Below, one piece after another: positions 1 through 6,825 of a DNA stretch of 11,235 nucleotides. A model generated the notes under the pieces. The model saw only the letters and a program-made list of their open reading frames with translations. It had not been told where the DNA came from and ran no database searches. Where the stretch lies: assembly GCA_964521305.1 (NCBI GenBank), contig CAZFQZ010000028.1, positions 1 to 11,235 on the forward strand, given 5' to 3'. Numbering within the stretch: the first letter of the stretch is position 1; each line of letters starts with the position of its first letter. The position numbers and the translations under genes were made by a program. Origin of the DNA: CAZBEJ01 sp964521305. Lineage in GTDB: Bacteria; Patescibacteriota; Microgenomatia; UBA1406; GWC2-37-13.

Positions 1-1
1 C

Positions 2-883
2 TTCACCCTTCTTTTGACCTATATTGAAAATGCCGCAAAAATCATTGCCAGCCATATCAAAAAAACCGGACTGGTTGACATTATCGGCAGAACCGGCGAA
101 ACGAACGCATACAACGAAGAAGTACAGAAGCTCGACCGGTTCAGCAACGATCTGCTCGTCGATATCCTGAGCTCGTGCGGACAGGTATCATCGATCGCTT
201 CGGAAGAATTGGCAGAACCGGTCACAATCGACGACAAGAACGCACAATACAGCGTGTTTTTCGACCCGCTCGACGGCTCATCGAATATAGACGTTAATAT
301 TAACGTCGGAACGATATTTTCCATATACCGCAACCATGCGGAAACGCGGCAACCCGGCAACAAACAGGTTGCCTCGGGATATATCATTTACGGATCCAGC
401 GTCATGTTCGTATATACCTATGGCAACGGCGTAAACGGATTTACGCTTGACCCGTCGATCGGCGCTTTTCTCCTTTCCCACCCCGATATCCGCATTCCGG
501 AAAAAAAAGCCATCTATTCCATCAACGAAGGTAATGCGGCGTTATTCGACAAACCTCTGCAAAAATATCTCGATCATCTGAAAAAAGGAGAAAAACCTTA
601 CAAGGCCCGTTATGTCGGTTCCATGGTTGCCGATATTCATCGGACGCTGATCAAGGGAGGTATTTTCATGTACCCGAGTGATTCGAAGCATCCCGACGGC
701 AAACTGAGACTCATGTTCGAAGTAAACCCTTTGTCTTTCGTCGTCCAACAGGCCGGCGGATTGGCAAGAAGCAATGGACAGGATCCTTTGGAAATCGTTC
801 CGAAAAACCTTGAACAAAAAGTCCCGATTGTCATGGGAAGCAAGGGAGAAGTTGAGCACTATTTGGAACTAATAAAAGATTGA
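2..883 (+). CDS. fbp: Class I fructose-1,6-bisphosphatase, 5'-truncated by window edge
   Basis: This enzyme hydrolyses fructose-1,6-bisphosphate to fructose-6-phosphate and phosphate, the committed step of gluconeogenesis, in the cytosol. The frame is open to the window edge. The codons before the first possible start (TTG at 14) read FTLL and match the family's N-terminal helix, so the true start lies upstream and roughly 20-30 residues are missing. The metal site is complete: SEE (nt 200-208), the FDPLDGSSNID signature (nt 260-292, with the Asp codons at 263 and 272), and the Glu of FEVNP (Glu codon at 719). Substrate-binding segments ARYVGSMVADIHRT and GKLRL are present. The coding sequence ends 58 nt before gap and probably belongs to the same gluconeogenic cluster. 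Identity is secure. AMP allostery cannot be judged because the N-terminus is missing. Confidence 0.96.
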   Translation, partial: FTLLLTYIENAAKIIASHIKKTGLVDIIGRTGETNAYNEEVQKLDRFSNDLLVDILSSCGQVSSIASEELAEPVTIDDKNAQYSVFFDPLDGSSNIDVNINVGTIFSIYRNHAETRQPGNKQVASGYIIYGSSVMFVYTYGNGVNGFTLDPSIGAFLLSHPDIRIPEKKAIYSINEGNAALFDKPLQKYLDHLKKGEKPYKARYVGSMVADIHRTLIKGGIFMYPSDSKHPDGKLRLMFEVNPLSFVVQQAGGLARSNGQDPLEIVPKNLEQKVPIVMGSKGEVEHYLELIKD

Positions 884-941
884 ATGAAAAGCCGGAATAC
901 TTTAATATGTAAATAATGGGTTTATCAATTTTATATATACG

Positions 942-1961
942 ATGAAAAGGCTTAAAATCGGACTAAACGGATTCGGAAGAATAGGACGAGCTTTTACCAG
1001 AATCGCGCTCAAAAGGAACTCATTCGATATTGTTGTAATCAACACAAGAAAAACAACCAACGAGATGATGGCTTATCTTCTGCAATACGATTCCGTCTAT
1101 CACCGCTTCGATAGGGAAGTAAAAGCCACCGGAGACGGTATTACCGTGGACGGAAAACCCATTAAAACGCTGCACGGCCCCACACCGGAAGAAATTCCGT
1201 GGGAACAGTTCGAAGTCGATGTCGTCATTGATGCTACCGGCGCATTTACCAAAAAAGAGGACCTGCAAAAACACATAAAAGGATCGGTAAAAAAAGTTTT
1301 ACTTACCGCTCCCTCGAAAGACGACGCAACTCCACACGTTGTTCTGGGAGTCAATGACCAGAACTTTGGCTGGGGAAACGAACCGGTCATATCGAATGCA
1401 TCCTGCACCACCAATTGCGCTTCCCCATTATTGAAAGTTCTCGATGACAATTTCAAGATCATATCGGGTTTCCTTACTACGGCACATGCCGTTACCGCGA
1501 CACAAAGCATCCTCGACGAGGCGGGAAAATCAGAAGAACGTTCCCGTGCGGCATTCCAAAATATCATCCCTTCGACATCGGGCGCATCGAAAGCAGTCGT
1601 AAAAACATTACCACAACTCAAAGGTAAAATCGAAGTCACTGCAATCAGGGTACCGGTACCAACCGTTTCCCTGATTGATGCATCAATCATCATACAGAAA
1701 ACCACTACAGTTGAAGAAGTAAACGCCGCATACAAAAAAGTGTCCGAAACTTCCATGAAAGGAATCCTGGGATATGTAAACGAGGCGCTGGTATCTTCCG
1801 ATTTCATCGGTTCTCCGTTTTCGTGCATTGTTGCCGCCAATCATACGAACGTTTTGAACGGTACCTCGATCAAAATATACGGCTGGTATGACAACGAATG
1901 GGGATACTCTACGCGTTTAGTAGACTTAATAGATAAACTAAACGCGAATTTTCAATTTTAA
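942..1961 (+). CDS. gap: Glyceraldehyde-3-phosphate dehydrogenase, likely NADP(H)-preferring
   Basis: This is a 339-residue type I GAPDH, interconverting glyceraldehyde-3-phosphate and 1,3-bisphosphoglycerate in the cytosol. The Rossmann motif NGFGRIG is at residues 9-15. The catalytic Cys is C155 in SNASCTTNC, the catalytic His is H182 in TTAHAVTATQ, and the C-terminal WYDNEWGYS is at 315-323. The residue after Asn34 is normally Asp in NAD enzymes (INDL), where it binds the adenosine ribose. Here it is Thr35-Arg36 (INTRK). The Leu-Pro of the S-loop found in Bacillus-type NAD enzymes reads Glu-Ala (D192-E-A-G). Both changes point to NADP(H), which is my inference. There is no Shine-Dalgarno. 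A TTTATA six nt before the ATG could be a -10 box, but no good -35 accompanies it. pgk starts 7 nt after the stop, so the two are almost certainly cotranscribed. Confidence 0.97.
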   Translation: MKRLKIGLNGFGRIGRAFTRIALKRNSFDIVVINTRKTTNEMMAYLLQYDSVYHRFDREVKATGDGITVDGKPIKTLHGPTPEEIPWEQFEVDVVIDATGAFTKKEDLQKHIKGSVKKVLLTAPSKDDATPHVVLGVNDQNFGWGNEPVISNASCTTNCASPLLKVLDDNFKIISGFLTTAHAVTATQSILDEAGKSEERSRAAFQNIIPSTSGASKAVVKTLPQLKGKIEVTAIRVPVPTVSLIDASIIIQKTTTVEEVNAAYKKVSETSMKGILGYVNEALVSSDFIGSPFSCIVAANHTNVLNGTSIKIYGWYDNEWGYSTRLVDLIDKLNANFQF

Positions 1962-1968
1962 TTTTTCA

Positions 1969-3162
1969 ATGATCTTGGATAAAAAAATAACCTATATAGA
2001 CGAGGTTGACATCAGTAATAAAACGGTTTTGCTCAGGGCTGATTTTGACGTCTCCCTTAACAAAAACCTTACTATTGCCAACGACGCGCGTATCCAGCAC
2101 AATCTTCCGACTATCAAATATCTGCTTGGCAAGGGCAACAAACTCATATGCGTCGCAAAACTCGACAGGCCGAAAAGAAAAGACCCGAATTTATCGCTCA
2201 AAATTGTCGTCGAACGGTTGCACACCTACCTTCCTGATTACAAAATCACCTTGGTCGACGATTTCCTGACTGCGGACCCTGCCGTATTCAGGAATCAGCT
2301 CGACAAGGAAATTGTCGTACTCGAAAACATCCGTTTTTATCCTGAAGAAAAAAGGAACGATTCCGACTTTGCAAAAAAACTCGCCGCTTTGGGCGATGTG
2401 TACGTGAATGACGCTTTTGCGATGACTCACCGTATCGAAGCCTCCATCGTAGGAATAACTAATTATCTCCCTTCCTACGGCGGCCTTTTGTTAAAAAAAG
2501 AGATCGACATCATTTCCAAAACCCTCCAGAATCCGAAAAAACCCGTAGTGACGATCATCGGAGGGGCAAAAATTTCAACAAAGATAAACCTCATCGGCAA
2601 ACTCACGCAAATAGCAAACTACGTACTTATCGGCGGCGGTCTGGCAAACACATTCTTTTCCGCACAAGGTTATGATATTGGCAAGAGCATCCGCGATTAC
2701 GAATCAGTCGAAGCGGCAAAACGATTACTCTTTTCTGCGGCACAAACGAATACGTCGATCGTACTGCCAACAGATGTCATAGAAAGCAATGATCTGGATT
2801 CGATCCACGGAGAACGACTCAAAAATATCAATGATATCGCCAAGGACTATTATATCGCCGATATCGGGCCGGAAACCGAAGCACGGTTCGGCGCCATCAT
2901 CGCCCAGGCAAGAACAATTATCTGGAACGGGCCGATGGGATATATCGAAAACCCCCTATTCATGAGAGGAACTGATTTCATTTATTATTCGATTACACAA
3001 AACCAAAACGCAACGTCGTTGGTCGGAGGCGGTGATACGCTTTCCGCCATATCGAAAAAAGAATTCCTCGATAAAATCACTCATATTTCCACTGGCGGAG
3101 GCGCCATGCTCGAGTTTATAGAAAAAGGTACGCTTCCCGGAATAGAAGCACTGAAACGTTAA
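1969..3162 (+). CDS. pgk: Phosphoglycerate kinase with altered 3-PG site residues
   Basis: Phosphoglycerate kinase of 397 residues, normal family length, transferring phosphate between 1,3-bisphosphoglycerate and ADP. The C-terminal nucleotide domain is canonical: GGAK 198-201, GGGL 222-225, PTDVI 267-271, WNGPMG 319-324, GGGDT 353-357 and STGGG 374-378. The N-terminal substrate domain keeps Asp25, Arg41, Arg67, Arg122 and Arg155. However, the usual RVDFNVPL reads RADFDVSL (Asn to Asp27), SHLGRP reads AKLDRP (His to Lys64, Gly to Asp66), and AFGTAHRAH reads AFAMTHRIE. It follows gap by 7 nt with no Shine-Dalgarno, so translation probably depends on coupling or an SD-independent mechanism. It converges on the DUF192 gene, and I see no canonical terminator in the 78 nt between them. 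Confidence 0.97.
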   Translation: MILDKKITYIDEVDISNKTVLLRADFDVSLNKNLTIANDARIQHNLPTIKYLLGKGNKLICVAKLDRPKRKDPNLSLKIVVERLHTYLPDYKITLVDDFLTADPAVFRNQLDKEIVVLENIRFYPEEKRNDSDFAKKLAALGDVYVNDAFAMTHRIEASIVGITNYLPSYGGLLLKKEIDIISKTLQNPKKPVVTIIGGAKISTKINLIGKLTQIANYVLIGGGLANTFFSAQGYDIGKSIRDYESVEAAKRLLFSAAQTNTSIVLPTDVIESNDLDSIHGERLKNINDIAKDYYIADIGPETEARFGAIIAQARTIIWNGPMGYIENPLFMRGTDFIYYSITQNQNATSLVGGGDTLSAISKKEFLDKITHISTGGGAMLEFIEKGTLPGIEALKR

Positions 3163-3240
3163 AGAAGATTTTACTCTACCCCCTCGCCATCCCCACATAC
3201 GTATTATTCAGTGTAATGATTTTTGTTTGGGATTGCAAGT

Positions 3241-3639
3241 TCATTTTCCGGCTATCAGTTCTATTACCTTGTCGACCTTTCCGGGAGCGTTGATAATAAC
3301 GGTAGTTCTGCTCTTTTCTATAGACGGAAGAAAGTTCTTACCTACCACTGTTTTGCCGTTTATCCAATACACATCTAAATTCATGTATGTATTTTTGTTC
3401 CAAAAACTCCTGTATTGCGAATCGGGAAAGATAAACATCATGCCATCCGCATTTTTAAGACTCCGATAATACATAAGCCCCTGCTCCCACTGTACGGCAT
3501 TGACCGCAGTCAACAAATGATACGTTTTTCCGTTCAGATTGTACGATATGGTCCCTGTGCGGGATATTTTCTTCGTAAAGAAAAAAACGGCAAGAAATCC
3601 AAATAGAAGACAGCAGGCAAGAAGGATTATTTTCTTCAT
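3241..3639 (-). CDS. DUF192 family small membrane-anchored protein
   Basis: A 132-residue protein with one hydrophobic N-terminal segment (about residues 4-21, after MKK), then a DUF192 domain. Family hallmarks are visible in order: EQGLMYYRSL (52-61), DGMMFIFPD (65-73), FWNKNTYMNLDVYWING (79-95), and an ending resembling the family's VLELPAG (VIELIAGK). DUF192 proteins are usually small periplasmic or secreted single-domain proteins of unknown biochemical role. Here the domain should face outward, tethered by the N-terminal segment. A Cys in LLAC at residue 9 resembles a lipobox, but the signal would be unusually short, so a transmembrane anchor is more likely. Its start codon lies 5 nt downstream of a perfect TATAAT, so the mRNA is probably leaderless. 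It lies downstream of, and on the same strand as, the beta-propeller gene but is separated by about 270 nt. Confidence 0.85.
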   Translation of the reverse strand: MKKIILLACCLLFGFLAVFFFTKKISRTGTISYNLNGKTYHLLTAVNAVQWEQGLMYYRSLKNADGMMFIFPDSQYRSFWNKNTYMNLDVYWINGKTVVGKNFLPSIEKSRTTVIINAPGKVDKVIELIAGK

Positions 3640-3644
3640 ATTTC

Positions 3645-3650
3645 ATTATA
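3645..3650 (-). promoter_or_regulatory. -10 box of the DUF192 gene, leaderless arrangement
   Basis: On the minus strand a perfect TATAAT lies 5 nt before the ATG at 3639. Standard -10 to +1 spacing puts transcription initiation at or within 1 nt of the start codon. No convincing -35 hexamer is seen 16-18 nt upstream. Confidence 0.6.
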
Positions 3651-3776
3651 TAATTAGGAAAATTTTTCTCTTTCTCCCTAAAATCGTGTTGACTATCGTT
3701 AGATGACTAAACCAAGAGATTTTAAATGGTCGAGATTTACGAAAAAGTTAGAACCGAATTTCGCAAAGGTTAGCTC

Positions 3777-3867
3777 GGCCGCCTGCGGCGGCCTCGCCTC
3801 CGTTATTTTTTGCGCGCGCGATTTATCGCCTTCGGGCGAGCAAGGAATTTATTTTTAGTTTTCCTTG
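3777..3867. repeat. Cluster of intergenic palindromes including a UUCG-loop hairpin
   Basis: The gene gap 3640-3908 is AT-rich except for this stretch, which holds three inverted repeats in series. The first is GGCCGCC-TGC-GGCGGCC at 3777-3793 (7 bp stem). The second is TCGCC-TTCG-GGCGA at 3826-3839, a 5 bp stem closed by a C(UUCG)G tetraloop if transcribed on the plus strand. The third is CAAGGAA and TTCCTTG at 3841-3867 with a 13-nt loop. A (GC)n run lies at 3812-3820 and a C-rich stretch follows. None is directly followed by a T-run on either strand, so they are not canonical intrinsic terminators. They look like REP-type intergenic elements. They could still end or protect the 3' end of the propeller-gene mRNA, which is read on the minus strand into this region. 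Confidence 0.6.
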
Positions 3868-3908
3868 CCCCACCCCCGCCCGTGCGCGGAAACAATATAC
3901 TCCCTGTA

Positions 3909-5243
3909 TTAGTTCATTAGATAAATAGCTTTTTCAGTGTGATAATCAAAGTTGCTTAGCTCTTGGCTAGTATTATTAGGTAGATTCATCACATAATAAT
4001 GCCAGTGAGACCAACTTTCTGTTGGGCTAGTATTTTCAGTTGACCAATCTCCATATAGCAGATATTTTCCGTCCAAAGAAATATCTAAAGTCGATATTCC
4101 GTTTAAATCCGTTGCTAATGGTTGTATTTTTGTTTTTCTCCCGTCGCTAAGATTAATCGTCCAAAGTCCCGCATTCTGCCCCGTCATAGTGTAAATAACC
4201 CGTGAATTATTAGTAAAGACGGGTTTATTGCCTAAATTAGAAGCTAATAAAGAAATAGAGTCTGCTCCAGAATATAATTCCTTATAAGAATCACTCCTTA
4301 AATCCATAACTCCTATTTTCCAGTTTGTAGGTGTTTTTTTCCCACCATACCAACCTTCCATTTGAAAAACAGCCATTTTTGCACGATCTGGCGAAATGTA
4401 AAAGCTGACACCGTAGCCATTATCTACAGTAAATAGTTTAGTTTGTAATCCATTTTGGACATTAATTTTGAGTAGACCAAGAGGTGCCTCGAAATATATA
4501 AAATTCCCATCTTTTGAGATTGCGATTAGTCCCGAAGAAACACCTGCTACAGTAGCGACCAATTTTCCCTCGTTTGAGGATAAATTATAGAAATAAACTT
4601 GTTGCTGTCTGGCCGACGGAGTGTCAATTACTTTCTCGTAGGCTAATGTGTTTCCGTCAGATGACCATTGGGGATTAACATGATTCCATACATCGCTTGC
4701 TATCATTTGCTTACTTTTATTCTGAAAATTATAAATCCACAACTCTGCACTACCCACATTTGTGTAATACTGCTTTTCGCATTCCGTGTTTGACATCGAT
4801 ATATAGGCAATCTTTGTTTTATCCGGTGATAATAATGTTGGCAGGTCATAGCAAGCACCAAGATCCAATATTTCTGTTTTTTGCCCACTTTTTGTATCGA
4901 ACGTGCTTAAGATGATGTTCCCATCTTTATGTTTTGGATAATCTGGCAGATTAGTTTTCATAAAAAGCACGGATGGAGAGATTTCGTTGACCTGCTGTGA
5001 AGCCGTAGTGGGTCGGTTTACTTGAGTAGAAGTATTTCCTGTTTGACTAAAAGGAGTATTGTTTTTAATTTTTTGACCCAAAGCAAACCAGAATCCGCCA
5101 ATTATTAAAATTGCCGAAAGTAGAAGCGTAGACAATATCCAATAATTGACACCAGATTTTTCTGGAGTTTGGATGTTTTGATTATTAGGATTTGGCCCAA
5201 TTTGTTGGGTATTTTGATCGCCAACGTTAATTTGATTTTCCAT
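3909..5243 (-). CDS. Membrane-anchored PD40/TolB-like beta-propeller protein
   Basis: A 444-residue protein of unknown function. Residues 1-32 are polar and rich in Asn/Gln (starting MENQINVGDQ), then a transmembrane helix spans about 34-56, followed by a low-complexity Thr/Gln/Asn linker to about 90. The remainder is a beta-propeller made of PD40-like repeats, recognisable from SPDKTKIAYIS (139-149), SSDGNTLAYE (194-203), SKDGNFIYFE (243-252), SPDRAKMAVFQ (284-294), TNNSRVIYTM (344-353) and SLDGKYLLYGDW (389-400). The topology suggests a short cytoplasmic tail and an external propeller that binds a ligand or partner. C131 and C155 could form a disulfide. I chose the ATG at 5243 because a GAGG Shine-Dalgarno lies 5 nt upstream. 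A longer frame from 5285 would overlap the promoter. Third codon positions are A/T-rich (9 G/C in the first 35 codons) compared with prenyl synthase (19 of 35). Confidence 0.82.
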   Translation of the reverse strand: MENQINVGDQNTQQIGPNPNNQNIQTPEKSGVNYWILSTLLLSAILIIGGFWFALGQKIKNNTPFSQTGNTSTQVNRPTTASQQVNEISPSVLFMKTNLPDYPKHKDGNIILSTFDTKSGQKTEILDLGACYDLPTLLSPDKTKIAYISMSNTECEKQYYTNVGSAELWIYNFQNKSKQMIASDVWNHVNPQWSSDGNTLAYEKVIDTPSARQQQVYFYNLSSNEGKLVATVAGVSSGLIAISKDGNFIYFEAPLGLLKINVQNGLQTKLFTVDNGYGVSFYISPDRAKMAVFQMEGWYGGKKTPTNWKIGVMDLRSDSYKELYSGADSISLLASNLGNKPVFTNNSRVIYTMTGQNAGLWTINLSDGRKTKIQPLATDLNGISTLDISLDGKYLLYGDWSTENTSPTESWSHWHYYVMNLPNNTSQELSNFDYHTEKAIYLMN

Positions 5244-5246
5244 ATT

Positions 5247-5269
5247 CACCTCTATGAAAAAGTATATCA
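5247..5269 (-). promoter_or_regulatory. Extended -10 promoter and Shine-Dalgarno of the beta-propeller gene
   Basis: On the minus strand an extended -10 (TGA-TATACT, 5261-5269) is followed by GAGGTG at 5247-5252, whose GAGG lies 5 nt before the ATG at 5243. A TTGATA lies 20 nt upstream of the -10, too far to be a convincing -35. This is the only clear SD-led gene start in the window, and it decides the start codon in favour of 5243. Confidence 0.6.
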
Positions 5270-5297
5270 TAAATTCAGATTTCAAGTATCAAGGGAC

Positions 5298-5326
5298 TTG
5301 TTTTTAATTTTCAAATTTTATATATT
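5298..5326 (+). promoter_or_regulatory. Candidate promoter for the structured RNA
   Basis: TTGTTT (5298-5303) and TATATT (5321-5326) are separated by 17 nt. Standard spacing places +1 at 5333 or 5334, exactly the first base of the long stem described next. The -10 matches consensus at 5 of 6 positions. The -35 matches at only 3 of 6, and the surroundings are AT-rich, so the support is moderate. Confidence 0.4.
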
Positions 5327-5332
5327 GTTAAT

Positions 5333-5420
5333 TGGACTCGGTTATTGTTAAGGATTGCTTTTTTAATGACCCATTCGGACGGTTGGAGCAATCCTTACCG
5401 AGTCCACCGGATGGGTCGTT
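5333..5420 (+). ncRNA. Candidate structured RNA: interlocked stems forming a pseudoknot
   Basis: Three complementary pairs are interleaved in the order A-B-C-B'-A'-C'. A (5333-5341, TGGACTCGG) pairs with A' (5398-5406), 9 bp perfect. B (5349-5359, TAAGGATTGCT) pairs with B' (5387-5397), 11 bp perfect. C (5365-5378) lies in the loop of B and pairs with C' (5407-5420) over 14 bp with two G-U wobbles. B' abuts A', and A' abuts C'. A and B are separated by a 7-nt bulge. If A-A' opens, the B and C helices make a classic H-type pseudoknot with loops of 5, 8 and about 10 nt. With A-A' closed, C' must fold back along the stem or stay unpaired, so a two-state switch is plausible. A promoter-like sequence would start the transcript at the first base, and a hairpin at 5465-5486 could end it. 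I do not recognise the fold as a known RNA family. The strand is inferred from the promoter only. Confidence 0.55.
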
Positions 5421-5464
5421 TGAGTTTTATTAAAAAGTTCTTTAAATTTTTGCGTTTTCTTTTG

Positions 5465-5486
5465 TGGTCCGCTAGCGGGCGGACCA
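5465..5486. repeat. GC-rich palindrome, possible terminator of the candidate RNA
   Basis: TGGTCCGC and GCGGACCA form an 8-bp perfect stem around a 6-nt loop. An overlapping self-complementary CCGCTAGCGG lies inside. It is followed by TTTC, only a weak T-run, so it is at best a poor intrinsic terminator. It resembles the GC-rich palindromes at 3777-3867 in being a GC island within AT-rich DNA. The rest of the gap between the divergent genes (5421-5464 and 5487-5536) shows nothing else I can name. Confidence 0.5.
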
Positions 5487-5536
5487 TTTCGAGCCGACAC
5501 GCCTGGAATTGATTTGGTATTGCCTTTAATTTCAAC

Positions 5537-5566
5537 TTGACAAATTGAAATTCTAGGGTGTAAAAT
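5537..5566 (+). promoter_or_regulatory. Canonical sigma-70-type promoter of the ATPase gene, leaderless
   Basis: TTGACA (5537-5542, perfect) and TAAAAT (5561-5566, 5 of 6) are separated by 18 nt. The ATG at 5573 follows the -10 after 6 nt, so transcription should begin on the A of the start codon. No Shine-Dalgarno is present. Confidence 0.75.
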
Positions 5567-5572
5567 ATATTT

Positions 5573-6790
5573 ATGAAAGAGAGGACTTTATCTAAAATAC
5601 TTCATAAAGCTATAAAAACTTTTCCGTCACTCGTCTTGACCGGACCACGACAATCCGGTAAAACAACATTGTTAAAAAAAGAGTTCGGAAAAATATATGC
5701 CTATTTTAGCCTGGAAAATACTGATATTCGCTTACGTGCAAGAAGCGATCCTCAAGGTTTTCTACAACAGATAAAAAAACCTGTTATATTGGATGAAATA
5801 CAGTATGTACCGGAACTTTTACCGTATATAAAAACTGCTATTGATAATAACCGTAAACCTGGAATCTGGCTATTGACAGGGTCTCAAAATTTTGCTCTTA
5901 TGCATAATGTCAGTGAGTCTTTGGCAGGAAGAGCAGCAATTCTATCGTTACAACCTTTTTCCCTGTCTGAACGGTATAATTACGGACATAGCAACAATCA
6001 AACAAATAGTTTAATAAATAAAATTAACACAATCCATATAAAAGAAGGGTTTGATTTGGCAGAAACAATATTACGTGGTAATTATCCAGAGATTGCTAGC
6101 AAGCCGAAGATTGACCGTGGATTATGGTTTGGATCTTATATTACTTCGTATCTTGAACGGGATATAAGAAATTTAGAGCAGGTTGGCGATCTTGGGCAAT
6201 ATGAATTATTTTTACGCGCCTGCGCAGTAAGAACAGGCCAAATACTTGACCTAAGTTCTATTGCCCGGGAAATTGGTGTTAGTTTTACTACCGCCAAAAG
6301 GTGGCTTTCTTTATTGGAAACAGGGTATCAGGTTTTACTGCTACGACCATATTATCGCAATATTAATAAAAGATTGGTAAAACGACCAAAAATATATTTT
6401 ACCGATACCGGTTTAGTTTCTTACCTTTTAGGAATAAACACTTCAGAGAGTTTATTTGCCGGATCATATTTCGGTTTTTTGTTCGAAACTTTAGTGATAA
6501 CGGATTTTTGGAAAAGATTTCTTCACCACGGTCAGTTGCCATCTATGTACTACCTAAGAACTCAAGATGGATTAGAAGTCGATTTAATTATTGAGAGAGA
6601 AAATAAACTCGACTTGATCGAAATAAAAGCTAGTTCAACTATCAACAGCAATCATATAATGTCATTAATTAGAGCCAAACACGATTTAGGAAATAAAGTC
6701 AATAAAACTTTAGTGATATCCAATAGCCGAGAGAAATTTGAATTGCAGTCTTCAATAACCAACGTACCTATTTCTTTTTTATTAAATTGA
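5573..6790 (+). CDS. AAA_14/DUF4143-type ATP-binding protein
   Basis: A 405-residue protein of the widespread family of P-loop ATPases carrying a DUF4143 C-terminal half. The Walker A motif is GPRQSGKT (24-31), Walker B is VILDE (71-75), and the sensor-like segment is LLTGSQ (100-105). A winged-helix-like segment (about 222-262, including SSIAREIGVSFTTAKRWL) follows. The C-terminus has a PD-(D/E)xK nuclease-like core: EVD (335-337), then EIK (350-352). Length is normal for the family and the gene appears intact. The cellular role of these proteins is not established. They are abundant in accessory regions and vary between close relatives. Expression should come from the strong promoter immediately upstream. 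Codon third positions are A/T-rich (10 G/C in the first 35 codons). The gene ends 35 nt before the 3' end of tRNA-Pro, transcribed convergently. Confidence 0.88.
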   Translation: MKERTLSKILHKAIKTFPSLVLTGPRQSGKTTLLKKEFGKIYAYFSLENTDIRLRARSDPQGFLQQIKKPVILDEIQYVPELLPYIKTAIDNNRKPGIWLLTGSQNFALMHNVSESLAGRAAILSLQPFSLSERYNYGHSNNQTNSLINKINTIHIKEGFDLAETILRGNYPEIASKPKIDRGLWFGSYITSYLERDIRNLEQVGDLGQYELFLRACAVRTGQILDLSSIAREIGVSFTTAKRWLSLLETGYQVLLLRPYYRNINKRLVKRPKIYFTDTGLVSYLLGINTSESLFAGSYFGFLFETLVITDFWKRFLHHGQLPSMYYLRTQDGLEVDLIIERENKLDLIEIKASSTINSNHIMSLIRAKHDLGNKVNKTLVISNSREKFELQSSITNVPISFLLN

Positions 6791-6825
6791 GTAAAAAATT
6801 GTCGTAAACTCTTCTTCTCTTTTAG

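Noticed and set aside
1100..1840. A 246-codon open frame on the minus strand opposite gap
   Set aside because: It lies entirely within the well-supported GAPDH gene, its protein resembles nothing, and long antisense frames are expected from the codon pattern of the real gene.
3163..3240. Terminator between the convergent pgk and DUF192 genes
   Set aside because: No stem followed by a T-run was found on either strand in the 78 nt.
3703..3858. A 51-codon open frame starting MTKPRDFKWS within the gene gap
   Set aside because: Its second half is made of the GC-rich palindromes, it has no Shine-Dalgarno and no -10 box at the 5-9 nt spacing seen for other genes, and I recognise no family. A small gene is possible but unsupported.
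3868..3891. G-rich run on the minus strand that could form a G-quadruplex
   Set aside because: Only three runs of three or more G are present (GGG, GGGGG, GGGG) close together. Four are needed for a stable three-tetrad structure.
5244..5285. Longer N-terminus of the beta-propeller protein from an ATG at 5285
   Set aside because: It would read through the extended -10 and the Shine-Dalgarno of the 5243 start, and adds 14 residues without family resemblance.
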